Origin: VRUE01 sp036376775
GTDB taxonomy: Bacteria > Actinomycetota > Thermoleophilia > Solirubrobacterales > 70-9
Length of the DNA: 10,542 bases
NCBI GenBank assembly: GCA_036376775.1
Contig: DASUZP010000074.1
Location: 1-10,542, forward strand
Reading direction: 5' to 3'
In this document: in pieces, positions 1 to 7,394 of the stretch
Position numbering within the stretch: position 1 is the stretch's first letter
Layout: every line of letters starts with the position of its first letter
Notes under the pieces: model-generated
What the model was told of the DNA's origin: nothing
The model's input: only the letters and a program-made list of their open reading frames with translations
The model's database searches: none
Position numbers and translations under genes: made by a program

Positions 1-24
1 TGTGCCTCCGGCGCAGCGGCGTCC

Positions 25-77
25 GTTTTTCGCCCCAACCACAATCTCGGATGGCCGCATCGTCAGTGGCGAAAAAC
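25..77. repeat. Inverted repeat, 10-bp arms, at the left edge
   Basis: GTTTTTCGCC (25-34) and GGCGAAAAAC (68-77) are perfect inverted copies separated by 33 bases. Each arm contains a five-base T or A run, so the T tract of a plus-strand terminator coming from the left and that of the minus-strand aldehyde dehydrogenase terminator may face each other. The gene to the left lies outside the window, so the plus-strand half cannot be confirmed. No coding sequence is supported in positions 1-113. Confidence 0.4.
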
Positions 78-113
78 CCAGCAAGCGGGAGGCACACCCC
101 CACCCCTCCCGCT
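72..113 (-). terminator. Probable terminator of the aldehyde dehydrogenase gene
   Basis: Read on the minus strand directly after the stop codon, AGCGGGAGG (113-105) pairs perfectly with CCTCCCGCT (92-84) around a 12-base loop. Seven bases later there is a run of five T (plus-strand A at 72-76). The T run is not immediately adjacent to the stem, so efficiency is uncertain, but position and stem strength fit a terminator. Confidence 0.55.
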
Positions 114-1550
114 CTACAGCTGAAGCGACTTCACCTGCAGCAACTCCTCGATCGCGTAGCGACCGTTCTCCCGCCCGTGCCCAGACTGCTTGTAGCCGCC
201 GAACGGCGCCAGCGGGTTGAACGCCCCGCCGTTGATCTCGATCTGGCCGGTGCGGATCCGCTTGGCGACGGAGATCGCGCGGTCCCGATCGCCAGACCAG
301 ACGCCGCCGGCGAGGCCGTAGACGGTGTCGTTGGCGATTCGCACCGCGTCGTCCTCGTCGTCGTAGGGCTGGATCGCGAGCACCGGGCCGAAGATCTCCT
401 CCTGGGCGATCGTCATCTCGGGGGTCACGTCGGAGAAGACGGTGGGGCGGACGAAGTAGCCGTTCTCCAGGCCCTCCGGGGGTGCGGCACCGCCGGTCAC
501 CAGCTTGGCGCCCTCGGCCTCGCCCTTCTCGATGTAGTCACGGACGCGCTCGCGCTGCAGTTCGGAGACGAGCGGCCCGAGCCGGGTCGAGTCCTCGAAG
601 GGGTCGCCGGGAGTGAAGGCCTCGGCGGCGGACTTCGCCAGCTCCTCGGCTTCGGCGAGCTTCTCGCGCGGCACCAGCATCCGGGTCAGGGCGCTGCAGG
701 TCTGGCCCGAGTTGAGGTAGCACTTGCCGACCCCGTCGGGGACCGCCTGACTCAGGTCCGCGTCGTCGAGGATCACGTTTGGGGACTTGCCACCGAGCTC
801 CATCGCGACCGGCTTCACCGTCGCCGATGCCAGCTCGCTGACCCGCCGTCCGGCCCGGGTCGAACCGGTGAAGGAGACCATGTCGACGCCGGGGTGCCCG
901 GCGATCGCCTCGCCGACAACCGGTCCGGTGCCGGTGACCAGGTTGAAGACGCCCGGCGGCAGGCCCACCGCCTCGATCACCTCGGCGAGGATGAAGGCGT
1001 TGACGGGGACCACCTCGCTCGGCTTGAGGACGACGGTGCATCCTGCGGCGAGGGCGGGCGCCACCTTGGCGGCGATCTGGTTGAGCGGGTAGTTCCAGGG
1101 GGTGATCGCGCCGAGCACGCCGGCCGGCTCGCGCAGTACCCGCGAGTTGCCGATCTCCTCCTCCCAGGCGACTTCCTCCATCAGCCCCGGCATCGCCGCG
1201 AACTGGCCGATCGGCAGGCCGGCCTGGATGATCCGGCTCAGCGTCAGCGGCATCCCCAGCTCCTGGGAGATCGTCGCGGCGATCTCGTCGCTGCGCTCGC
1301 CGAGCCCGGCGGAGATCGCCGTCAGGTAGCCGGCGCGCTCCTCGCGCGAGGTCTGCGACCAGGTGTCGAAGGCGTCGCGAGCGGCCCGCACGGCCAGGTC
1401 GGCGTCCGCCGGCGTGCAGGCCGGAATCGTCGCCATCGTCTCCTCGGTGGTCGAGTTGACGACGTCGAGCGCCTCGCCTCCCTGCGGCTCGACCCACTCG
1501 CCGCCGATGAAAACCTTGTCCCGGACCTGAACCTCCGCCGTCGTCGCCAT
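114..1550 (-). CDS. NAD(P)-dependent aldehyde dehydrogenase
   Basis: A 478-residue cytoplasmic aldehyde dehydrogenase, full length for the family, which oxidises an aldehyde to a carboxylic acid (or acyl-CoA in some members). The fold's motifs are in order: PWNYP with Asn153, KPSE with Lys176 and Glu179, FTGS at 227-230, MELGGKSP with the general base Glu251, GQTC with catalytic Cys285, and EEIFGP at 384-389. Glu after KPS usually goes with NAD preference. The start is an ATG with an excellent AGGAGGAG ribosome site five bases upstream. The gene lies 81 bp behind the HxlR regulator on the same strand, so the two are probably co-transcribed or the regulator controls it. The substrate cannot be read from sequence. 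The nearby thioesterase and acyl-CoA genes suggest aliphatic aldehydes, but that is inference. Confidence 0.95.
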   Translation of the reverse strand: MATTAEVQVRDKVFIGGEWVEPQGGEALDVVNSTTEETMATIPACTPADADLAVRAARDAFDTWSQTSREERAGYLTAISAGLGERSDEIAATISQELGMPLTLSRIIQAGLPIGQFAAMPGLMEEVAWEEEIGNSRVLREPAGVLGAITPWNYPLNQIAAKVAPALAAGCTVVLKPSEVVPVNAFILAEVIEAVGLPPGVFNLVTGTGPVVGEAIAGHPGVDMVSFTGSTRAGRRVSELASATVKPVAMELGGKSPNVILDDADLSQAVPDGVGKCYLNSGQTCSALTRMLVPREKLAEAEELAKSAAEAFTPGDPFEDSTRLGPLVSELQRERVRDYIEKGEAEGAKLVTGGAAPPEGLENGYFVRPTVFSDVTPEMTIAQEEIFGPVLAIQPYDDEDDAVRIANDTVYGLAGGVWSGDRDRAISVAKRIRTGQIEINGGAFNPLAPFGGYKQSGHGRENGRYAIEELLQVKSLQL

Positions 1551-1603
1551 CTCCGCTCCTCCTAGTTGCTGAGTAGATCCATCATCGCCGATTGAAGCAT
1601 TGT

Positions 1604-1619
1604 GGGGTCAATAGACCCC
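1604..1619. repeat. Small dyad between the HxlR gene and the aldehyde dehydrogenase gene
   Basis: GGGGTC (1604-1609) and GACCCC (1614-1619) are perfect inverted copies with a four-base spacer. There is no T tract on the minus strand, so this is a weak terminator candidate. It could be an operator, or an mRNA hairpin separating the two genes. The minus-strand copy contains TTGACC, which could serve as a -35 box for the dehydrogenase, but no convincing -10 follows. Confidence 0.3.
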
Positions 1620-1631
1620 CAAAAGCTGCGA

Positions 1632-2114
1632 TCAACCGGAGGCCGAGGCCGAGAGCTCGCCGGTTGCGACGCCGGGGCCCGGCAGGGCGCGGGCATCGCG
1701 GGCGTGCAGGAGCTCGCCGCAGCTCTCGCAGATGCCACGGTCGCTGACCTCGCCGCCGCAGCCCTTGTGGACGATCAGCATCGGTGGCCCGTCGGGCTCG
1801 GGCGAGTGGCGGTCGCCCCAGGCGAGCAGGGCGACGAGGGCGGGCCAGAGGTCGAGCCCCTTCTCGGTCAGGAAGTACTCGTAGCGCTCCGGGCTCGACT
1901 GGTAGGGCCGCCGCTCGAGGATGTCCTCCTCGACCAGTCGCTGCAGCCGCGCCGAGAGCACGTTGCGGGCGACGCCGAGTCCCTGTTGCAGCTGGCCGAA
2001 GCGACGGTTGCCGTTCATCACGTCGCGCACGATCAAGAGGCTCCAACGCTCGCCGACCACCTCGAGCGCCTTGGCGATCGAGCAGATCTGGCCGGGATAG
2101 TCGTGACCGAGCAC
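1632..2114 (-). CDS. HxlR-family winged-helix transcriptional regulator
   Basis: A one-domain DNA-binding regulator. From the chosen GTG it has 160 residues and opens with the typical HxlR N-terminus: DYPGQ, CSIAKALEVVGERW (11-24), then LLIVRD, RRFGQL, the recognition-helix region LGVARNVLSARLQRL (46-60) and the wing around 61-84. The C-terminal tail carries CGG and CESCG (Cys119, Cys129, Cys132), a zinc-ribbon-like cluster seen in part of the family. Cys11 occupies the N-terminal position where thiol-sensing HxlR proteins such as HypR and QorR carry their redox cysteine. An upstream TTG at 2150 is in frame but lies inside the proposed operator and has no ribosome site, so GTG at 2114 is preferred. 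The protein is likely to bind the two dyads just upstream and so control itself, the divergent thioesterase unit and probably the downstream aldehyde dehydrogenase. The effector is unknown. Confidence 0.93.
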   Translation of the reverse strand: MLGHDYPGQICSIAKALEVVGERWSLLIVRDVMNGNRRFGQLQQGLGVARNVLSARLQRLVEEDILERRPYQSSPERYEYFLTEKGLDLWPALVALLAWGDRHSPEPDGPPMLIVHKGCGGEVSDRGICESCGELLHARDARALPGPGVATGELSASASG

Positions 2115-2135
2115 GAGAGTGATCTTGGCACATAA

Positions 2136-2152
2136 GGTTGCATCAAGCAACC
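2136..2152. promoter_or_regulatory. Predicted HxlR operator, copy 1
   Basis: GGTTGCATCAAGCAACC is a 17-bp dyad with perfect GGTTGC/GCAACC arms. It lies 22 bp upstream of the HxlR start and overlaps the candidate -35 box of the divergent plus-strand promoter. It shares both arms and spacing with copy 2, whose centre is 44 bp away. Assignment to HxlR rests on position and symmetry only. Confidence 0.6.
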
Positions 2153-2166
2153 GAGTCGGTTAGGGT
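2138..2166 (+). promoter_or_regulatory. Candidate promoter of the small ORF and thioesterase
   Basis: TTGCAT (2138-2143) and TAGGGT (2161-2166) are separated by exactly 17 bases, which would place the transcription start near 2173. The -35 falls inside operator copy 1 and the start lies just before operator copy 2, an arrangement suited to repression. The hexamers match consensus only partly. Confidence 0.4.
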
Positions 2167-2179
2167 GAGCCCAATCAAC

Positions 2180-2196
2180 GGTTGCTTGAAGCAACC
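2180..2196. promoter_or_regulatory. Predicted HxlR operator, copy 2
   Basis: GGTTGCTTGAAGCAACC has the same GGTTGC-N5-GCAACC arms as copy 1, and its inner bases extend the symmetry to eight-base arms around a single central base. It lies between the candidate transcription start and the GGAGG ribosome site of the small ORF, where a bound repressor would block transcription. Confidence 0.6.
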
Positions 2197-2217
2197 TAGG
2201 CCGATTGGAGGCACAAG

Positions 2218-2367
2218 ATGAGGCTGATTTCAAGACACAGGCATCAGCGGCGGCCGCGGGCTCCGCGGATCTCGATCAGCCCGGCGGAGATCGCCGCCGA
2301 CCTGCACTACCCGGCTGGCCATCGTCTCGATGGGAAGGCCAGGTCGGCAGCCGGGGGACGCCGGTGA
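2218..2367 (+). CDS. Small ORF translationally coupled to the thioesterase (unknown function)
   Basis: A 49-residue ORF starting at ATG 2218, with GGAGG at 2207-2211 at ideal spacing. Its TGA (2365-2367) overlaps the GTG start (2364-2366) of the thioesterase as GTGA, a classic coupling arrangement. By my count 38 of 49 codons end in G or C. The competing frame that extends the thioesterase upstream to TTG 2205 has 33 of 53, so the small frame looks more like coding sequence. The peptide is strongly basic (many Arg and His), especially in its first 17 residues, with no signal peptide or membrane segment. I do not recognise it. It may be a leader whose translation delivers ribosomes to the thioesterase start, a genuine small protein, or the N-terminal remnant of a lost gene. 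Confidence 0.45.
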   Translation: MRLISRHRHQRRPRAPRISISPAEIAADLHYPAGHRLDGKARSAAGGRR

Positions 2368-2966
2368 GCGACACCGAGATCTCCAACGACGGCGTTGCCG
2401 CCAAGATCGCCGAGGCGGCTCGCGGTGGGGGCACGGCGGTCGAGGCAGCCAAGCTGTTCGCCGAGGCGAACCCGGAGACGAGTCGCAGCCGCACCCTGGT
2501 CTGGCAGGACCCGCTGCCGACCGCGGCCGCCGGAGCGACGATGAACGGCATCGAGTACATGCGGGCGATCGTCGCCGGCGAGGTCCCGCCGCCGCCGATC
2601 GCGGTGACGATGCGGATGGGGCCGATCGAGGTCGAGGAGGGCCGCGCTGTCTTCTCCGGCGAACCGGGCGAGGAGCACTACAACCCGATCGGCGTCGTCC
2701 ACGGCGGCTACGCGGCGACCCTGCTCGACTCGGCCCTTGGCTGTGCGGTTCACACGACCCTGCCGGCCGGCGTCGGCTACACCTCGCTCGGCCTCGAGGC
2801 GAAGTACGTGCGGCCGATCACCCGCGACACCGGCCGCGTCCTCTGCGAGGCCAACGTCCTCTATCGAGGTCGCCGCCAGGCGACCTCGGAGGCCAAGTTG
2901 ACCGCAGCGGAGAGCGGCAAGCTGCTCGCCCACGGCGTCGCCACCTGCATGATCCTCGAAGCCTGA
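2364..2966 (+). CDS. PaaI-family hotdog acyl-CoA thioesterase
   Basis: A 200-residue hotdog-fold thioesterase that hydrolyses an acyl-CoA to the free acid and CoA. The PaaI core begins at about residue 78. It includes EEHYNPIGVVHGGYAATLLDS (103-123), with the HGG motif at 113-115 and Asp122, then LEAKYVRPIT, the VLYRGRRQATSEAKL strand-turn region and a final HGVATCMIL. The RTLVWQDP segment near residue 43 is also usual in this subfamily; the first 40 or so residues are an extra N-terminal stretch. GTG 2364 is chosen because it overlaps the stop of the small ORF and has a G-rich GGGGGA element just upstream. A TTG at 2205 is in frame but reads poorly. The unit is divergent from the HxlR gene and behind the paired dyads, so it is probably HxlR-controlled. 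It converges with pepA, leaving 16 bp between stop codons. The natural substrate is not predictable. Confidence 0.9.
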   Translation: MSDTEISNDGVAAKIAEAARGGGTAVEAAKLFAEANPETSRSRTLVWQDPLPTAAAGATMNGIEYMRAIVAGEVPPPPIAVTMRMGPIEVEEGRAVFSGEPGEEHYNPIGVVHGGYAATLLDSALGCAVHTTLPAGVGYTSLGLEAKYVRPITRDTGRVLCEANVLYRGRRQATSEAKLTAAESGKLLAHGVATCMILEA

Positions 2967-2982
2967 ACGGTGCCGGGGCGCT

Positions 2983-4473
2983 CTACGCGGACTGCTCGCG
3001 GGCGAGCTCGACCAGCAGGCGGACGCCGAAGCCGCTGGCGTCGTTGCCGGTGTAGGGACGACCCACGTCCCAGGCGGTACCGGCGATGTCGACGTGCGCC
3101 CAGGGGGTCTCGCCGACGAACTCCTCGAGGAAGGAGCCGGCGTAGATCGTCCCCGCCTTGCGCTTCGCCGCGGCGTTGGTGAGGTCGGCGACGGTGCCCT
3201 TGGTCAGCTCCTTGTACTCGGGGTGGAGAGGGAGGCGCCAGACCAGCTCGCCGCTCGTCCTGCCGGCCACTTCGACCGCGGCGGCGAGATCGTCGTCGTT
3301 GGAGATCACCGCCGCGTAGGTCGAGCCCAACGCCATCAGCACGGCGCCGGTCAGCGTGGCGACGTCGACGATCCGCTCGGCGCCCAGCTCGACCGCGTAG
3401 GCGAGGGCGTCGGCGAGGATCAGGCGGCCCTCGGCGTCGGTGTTGTTGACCTCGACCGTCTTGCCGTTGTACTGGGTGATGATGTCGCCGGGCTTGATCG
3501 CGGTCCCCGACGGCATGTTCTCGGTCGAGGGGACGACTGCGATCAGGTTCAGCGGCAGCGCCAGCTCGGCGATCGCGCCGACCGCCTCCAGCACCGCGGC
3601 GGCGCCGGACATGTCCATCTTCATCTCCTGCATCGACGCCGATGGCTTCAGTGAGATGCCGCCCGTATCGAAGGTGACGCCCTTGCCGACGAATCCCAGG
3701 GTGGGGCCGGAGCCGCCGCCCTCGTAGCGGAGCACGATCAGCTTCGGCTCCTCCTCGGTGCCCTGGCTGACGGCGACCAGGCCGCCCATCTCCTTGGCGG
3801 CGATCTCGTCGCGGCCAAGGACTTCGGCGCTGACCCCCTCGTGGTGGGAGGCGATCTGGCGTGCCCGGCGGCCGAGGAACGAGGGGGTGGCGACGTTCGA
3901 GGGCAGGCTCTGCAGGTCGCGGGCGCGGTTCTGCGCCTCGGCGCAGATGCGGCCGGCCTCGGCTGCCGCGGCTATGTCCGCCTGTGAGAGCAGCGTCAAC
4001 GACTCGATCCTGGGCGGGGGAGGCTCGCCCGGGTCGCCGCTCTGGAAGCGGTCGAAGCGGTAGTCGCCGAGAATCGTGCCGGTGACGATCGCCGCGGCGA
4101 TCGCTTCCTCGTCGAGGTCCTCGCTGAGGGAATCCGGCTGTCCGTTATGGGTATCGACCTCGCTGCCCTGTGACTCCGGCAGAATCCATGCCAGCGAGCT
4201 TGCCCCGAGCTTCGCCGCCTCCTTCGCGACCAGCGCCGCGGCGACCCGTGCGCGCTCAGGCTCGAAATCCTTACGTTTGCCGAGTCCGACGACGAGCCCA
4301 CGACCGGGGTCGTCCGGATGGAGAAGAGAGAGTTTTTCGAACTCCGACTTGACGAAGTTGGATCCGTACATCCGAGCCAAAGGGCGAGGTGGCTTGTCGC
4401 CCTCGAACAATCCGGCGACGATGAGGTCGGCTTCGACCTGATCAGGCGGCTGCTGGCTGACTTCGACTTTCAC
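2983..4473 (-). CDS. Leucyl aminopeptidase (M17 family)
   Basis: A 496-residue cytosolic dinuclear-metal aminopeptidase that removes N-terminal residues in peptide turnover. The C-terminal catalytic domain is intact: GKGVTFDTGGISLKP (263-277) with metal ligands Lys264 and Asp269 and catalytic Lys276; Asp287 in KMDMSG; and the family signature NTDAEGRL (344-351) with Asp346, Glu348 and Arg350. These line up with E. coli PepA Lys270, Asp275, Lys282, Asp293, Asp352, Glu354 and Arg356 at a constant offset of six. The GTG at 4473 gives the usual family length and begins the typical beta-strand N-terminus. The frame stays open for another 168 codons upstream, but that overlaps the divergent thiolase and is not PepA-like. 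A CTAGACT box lies eight bases before the GTG, so the mRNA may be leaderless. Probably monocistronic. Confidence 0.95.
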   Translation of the reverse strand: MKVEVSQQPPDQVEADLIVAGLFEGDKPPRPLARMYGSNFVKSEFEKLSLLHPDDPGRGLVVGLGKRKDFEPERARVAAALVAKEAAKLGASSLAWILPESQGSEVDTHNGQPDSLSEDLDEEAIAAAIVTGTILGDYRFDRFQSGDPGEPPPPRIESLTLLSQADIAAAAEAGRICAEAQNRARDLQSLPSNVATPSFLGRRARQIASHHEGVSAEVLGRDEIAAKEMGGLVAVSQGTEEEPKLIVLRYEGGGSGPTLGFVGKGVTFDTGGISLKPSASMQEMKMDMSGAAAVLEAVGAIAELALPLNLIAVVPSTENMPSGTAIKPGDIITQYNGKTVEVNNTDAEGRLILADALAYAVELGAERIVDVATLTGAVLMALGSTYAAVISNDDDLAAAVEVAGRTSGELVWRLPLHPEYKELTKGTVADLTNAAAKRKAGTIYAGSFLEEFVGETPWAHVDIAGTAWDVGRPYTGNDASGFGVRLLVELAREQSA

Positions 4474-4481
4474 GGCCGTCG

Positions 4482-4487
4482 AGTCTA
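4482..4487 (-). promoter_or_regulatory. Candidate -10 box of pepA (leaderless start)
   Basis: On the minus strand TAGACT ends eight bases before the GTG start codon, which would place the transcription start within one to three bases of it. The same CTAGACT heptamer sits six bases before the ATG of the acyl-CoA mutase gene. There is no clear -35. Confidence 0.4.
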
Positions 4488-4503
4488 GGGGCTCCCGTCG
4501 CGC

Positions 4504-4538
4504 GGTTCCTTGGCCGTCTATTACGTGACCAAGGAACC
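4504..4538. promoter_or_regulatory. Perfect 10-bp-arm dyad in the pepA/thiolase intergenic region
   Basis: GGTTCCTTGG (4504-4513) and CCAAGGAACC (4529-4538) are perfect inverted copies with a 15-base spacer. The dyad sits between two divergent genes, about where the -35 of pepA would lie and some 95 bp before the thiolase start. No T tract follows on either strand, so an operator for an unknown dimeric regulator is more likely than a terminator. Confidence 0.5.
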
Positions 4539-4573
4539 ACAACCTGCCAGGGTGGCCCGCTATCGTTTCGGGC

Positions 4574-4589
4574 AGGGCCATGCGGCCCT
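4574..4589 (+). repeat. Short hairpin upstream of the thiolase gene
   Basis: AGGGCC (4574-4579) and GGCCCT (4584-4589) pair around the four-base loop ATGC, 44 bp before the thiolase start. It may lie in the 5' leader, but the promoter was not identified, so a role is unproven. Confidence 0.25.
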
Positions 4590-4633
4590 TCCGAGCCGAG
4601 ACCCGGCATAAACCGACGTAGAAAGGCCGCCAG

Positions 4634-5809
<1,176 letters not shown>

Positions 5810-5813
5810 GCCT

Positions 5814-6599
5814 TTGCAGCGGGCGGCTGCCTTCTTCGATCTGGACAAGACCCTGATGGCGGGGTCTTCCGGGATGCAGTTTGCCCGTGTCGCGACGCGA
5901 CACGGGATCGTCGGCCGCCGCCAGCTCGCCCGCTGGGCTGTCGAGCATCTGCGCTACCGCCTGCGCGGGACGACCGACGAGCGCACGACCGAGGTGCTCC
6001 GCGTCGCCCGCGACCTGATCTCGGGCGTCCCGGCCCGCAGCCTCGAGCGGATGAACCCCGAGGTGATGGCGGCGATCCTGCCGCGCGTCTATCCGCAGAT
6101 GCTCGACGAGGTCTACGCCCACCAGGACGCCGGCCGCGCCACCTTCATCGTCAGCGCCGCCGGCAACGGGGTGGTCGAACCGCTTGCCGCGGTCCTGGGG
6201 ATGGACGGCGGCATCGGCACTCGTTACGAGGTGGGGGAGGACGGCACCTTCACCGGACGCTTCGACGGGCCCTTCGTCTACGGGCAGGGCAAGGTCGTCG
6301 CAATGCAGGCGTTTGCGGCCGAGCACGGGATCGACCTGGCCGAGTCCTTCGCCTACTCCGACTCACTCTCGGACCTGCCGATGCTGCGCGCCGTCGGCAA
6401 TCCCGTCGCGGTCAACCCGGACCCGCCGCTGGCCGAGATCGCCCGCGAGGAAGGCTGGCAGACGATGCGCTTCGAGCGCCTCGGCCGCCGCCTCGTCGCC
6501 CTCACCGTCACCCTGCTCGCCACGGTCGCCGGCTTCGGCGCGAGCCGTATCGCCGCTCGCCGCAGACCCGCGCCCCGCCGCTTCCCGGCGCGGCGCTAG
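5814..6599 (+). CDS. HAD-IB family phosphatase-like protein with a C-terminal membrane segment
   Basis: A 261-residue haloacid-dehalogenase superfamily hydrolase of the IB (SerB-like) type, expected to remove phosphate from a small molecule. All four motifs are visible: FFDLDKTL with Asp9 and Asp11, Ser114 in FIVSAAG, Lys160 in YGQGK, and YSDSLSDLPML with Asp183 and Asp187. A helical cap spans roughly 20-105. Residues about 227-243 are hydrophobic, flanked by Arg on both sides and followed by a very basic tail, which suggests a C-terminal membrane anchor with the catalytic domain in the cytoplasm. The TTG start is chosen because it precedes motif I, and the next in-frame ATG would cut motif I off. 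It begins 4 bp after the thiolase stop, implying co-transcription. Related HAD-IB proteins are sometimes fused to or act beside phospholipid acyltransferases, but the substrate here is unknown. Confidence 0.88.
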   Translation: MQRAAAFFDLDKTLMAGSSGMQFARVATRHGIVGRRQLARWAVEHLRYRLRGTTDERTTEVLRVARDLISGVPARSLERMNPEVMAAILPRVYPQMLDEVYAHQDAGRATFIVSAAGNGVVEPLAAVLGMDGGIGTRYEVGEDGTFTGRFDGPFVYGQGKVVAMQAFAAEHGIDLAESFAYSDSLSDLPMLRAVGNPVAVNPDPPLAEIAREEGWQTMRFERLGRRLVALTVTLLATVAGFGASRIAARRRPAPRRFPARR

Positions 6600-6706
6600 C
6601 CAAAGCGCTGTCGAGCCTGGCCTTCCATCTGCGTCCTCGCTCTAATGATTAATATTTCCTGTTCAAAAATGGAAAAGGCGGGGATGAAGAGAAAGTAGGC
6701 AAAGAG
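6600..6706. other. A+T-rich intergenic stretch before the secreted protein
   Basis: This 107-bp gap turns abruptly A+T-rich from about 6641 (TCTAATGATTAATATTTCC). It probably contains the promoter of the downstream gene, with TAATAT at 6650-6655 as a possible -10, but no -35 is convincing. No strong ribosome site is seen before ATG 6707, and no clear terminator follows the HAD gene. Confidence 0.3.
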
Positions 6707-7384
6707 ATGGCTCGCAAACTGAAGATCCCAGGCCTCGCCTTGCTGGCGGTTCTCGCGGTAAGCGGCACGCTGGCCTCGGCGGCGCATGCGGCTCCGTTCG
6801 CGTTCCGGTCGGACGGGTTCCTGACGAAAATCATCGGCGAATCGGGTGGTTTGAAATTCACCGTCGAAGGAGGATCGCTGACGTGTGCCAAAACCACTTA
6901 CCTAGGAGAACAGGCGGGAGAAGAAAACGAACTCCTGCTTGTCTTCCCGATGTACGAAAATTGCAAATTCGGTGCGATGGGACTTACGGCCGACGTCGAA
7001 CCCGGCGGATGCACATTTGAATTTTTCCAAGACAACAACACAGAAAACGGGAAATTCGACGTCATAACCTCAATCCTGTGTCCTGTCGGGGGAAAAATGA
7101 CGATCACGGTTACAGCGATGGGCCAAACCTCGTGCACGATCACCCTTGGGGAACAGACCTTGGGGACAGGCACCGTGTTCACAAACGGCAAAATCGAAGC
7201 GTTCGAACTGCTCGACTACAAGGGCGACATCAACGTCAGTGGCGTGAAATACAACCAGGAAGCCGGTACCGGACTTTCTAAATGCGCCACAGCGGACGGC
7301 AAAGCCAACGGGACCTACATCGACGTCCCGACATTCACGGGCCGCAACGAAAAAGAAGAAAACACAAACATCTGGGTCGCATAG
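6707..7384 (+). CDS. Secreted six-cysteine protein of unknown function
   Basis: A 225-residue protein with a clear Sec signal peptide: basic MARKLK, a hydrophobic core at about 8-22 and an AHA cleavage site, probably between residues 28 and 29. The mature part is beta-rich and holds exactly six cysteines (60, 86, 102, 125, 143, 193), suggesting three disulfides. The pattern FTVEGGSLTC, MYENCKFGAMGLTADVEPGGC, ILCPVGGKMTITV and SGVKY resembles a secreted family that I recall as repeated many times in Solirubrobacterales genomes; this resemblance is from memory, not a search. Base composition is unlike the neighbours: positions 7021-7080 are 24/60 G+C and 6841-6900 are 30/60, whereas 5161-5220 are 49/60. 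The gene is flanked by an A+T-rich leader and a strong terminator, so it is a self-contained unit. Function is unknown; a cell-surface or matrix role is plausible. Confidence 0.8.
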   Translation: MARKLKIPGLALLAVLAVSGTLASAAHAAPFAFRSDGFLTKIIGESGGLKFTVEGGSLTCAKTTYLGEQAGEENELLLVFPMYENCKFGAMGLTADVEPGGCTFEFFQDNNTENGKFDVITSILCPVGGKMTITVTAMGQTSCTITLGEQTLGTGTVFTNGKIEAFELLDYKGDINVSGVKYNQEAGTGLSKCATADGKANGTYIDVPTFTGRNEKEENTNIWVA

Positions 7385-7394
7385 CCAAGCGAAC

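Noticed and set aside
51..1565. Long plus-strand ORF opposite the aldehyde dehydrogenase
   Set aside because: It is the antisense shadow of a clear aldehyde dehydrogenase. Its translation is low-complexity Arg/Gly/Asp-rich sequence with no recognisable motif, as expected in high-G+C DNA.
2115..2150. HxlR start at TTG 2150
   Set aside because: It lies inside the proposed operator and has no ribosome site, and family proteins usually begin close to the DYPGQ-CSIA segment, as the GTG at 2114 does.
2205..2363. Thioesterase start at TTG 2205
   Set aside because: The upstream 53 codons have weaker third-position G+C than the overlapping small ORF, and the GGAGG site is placed for ATG 2218 rather than for the TTG. 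GTG 2364 is coupled by GTGA.
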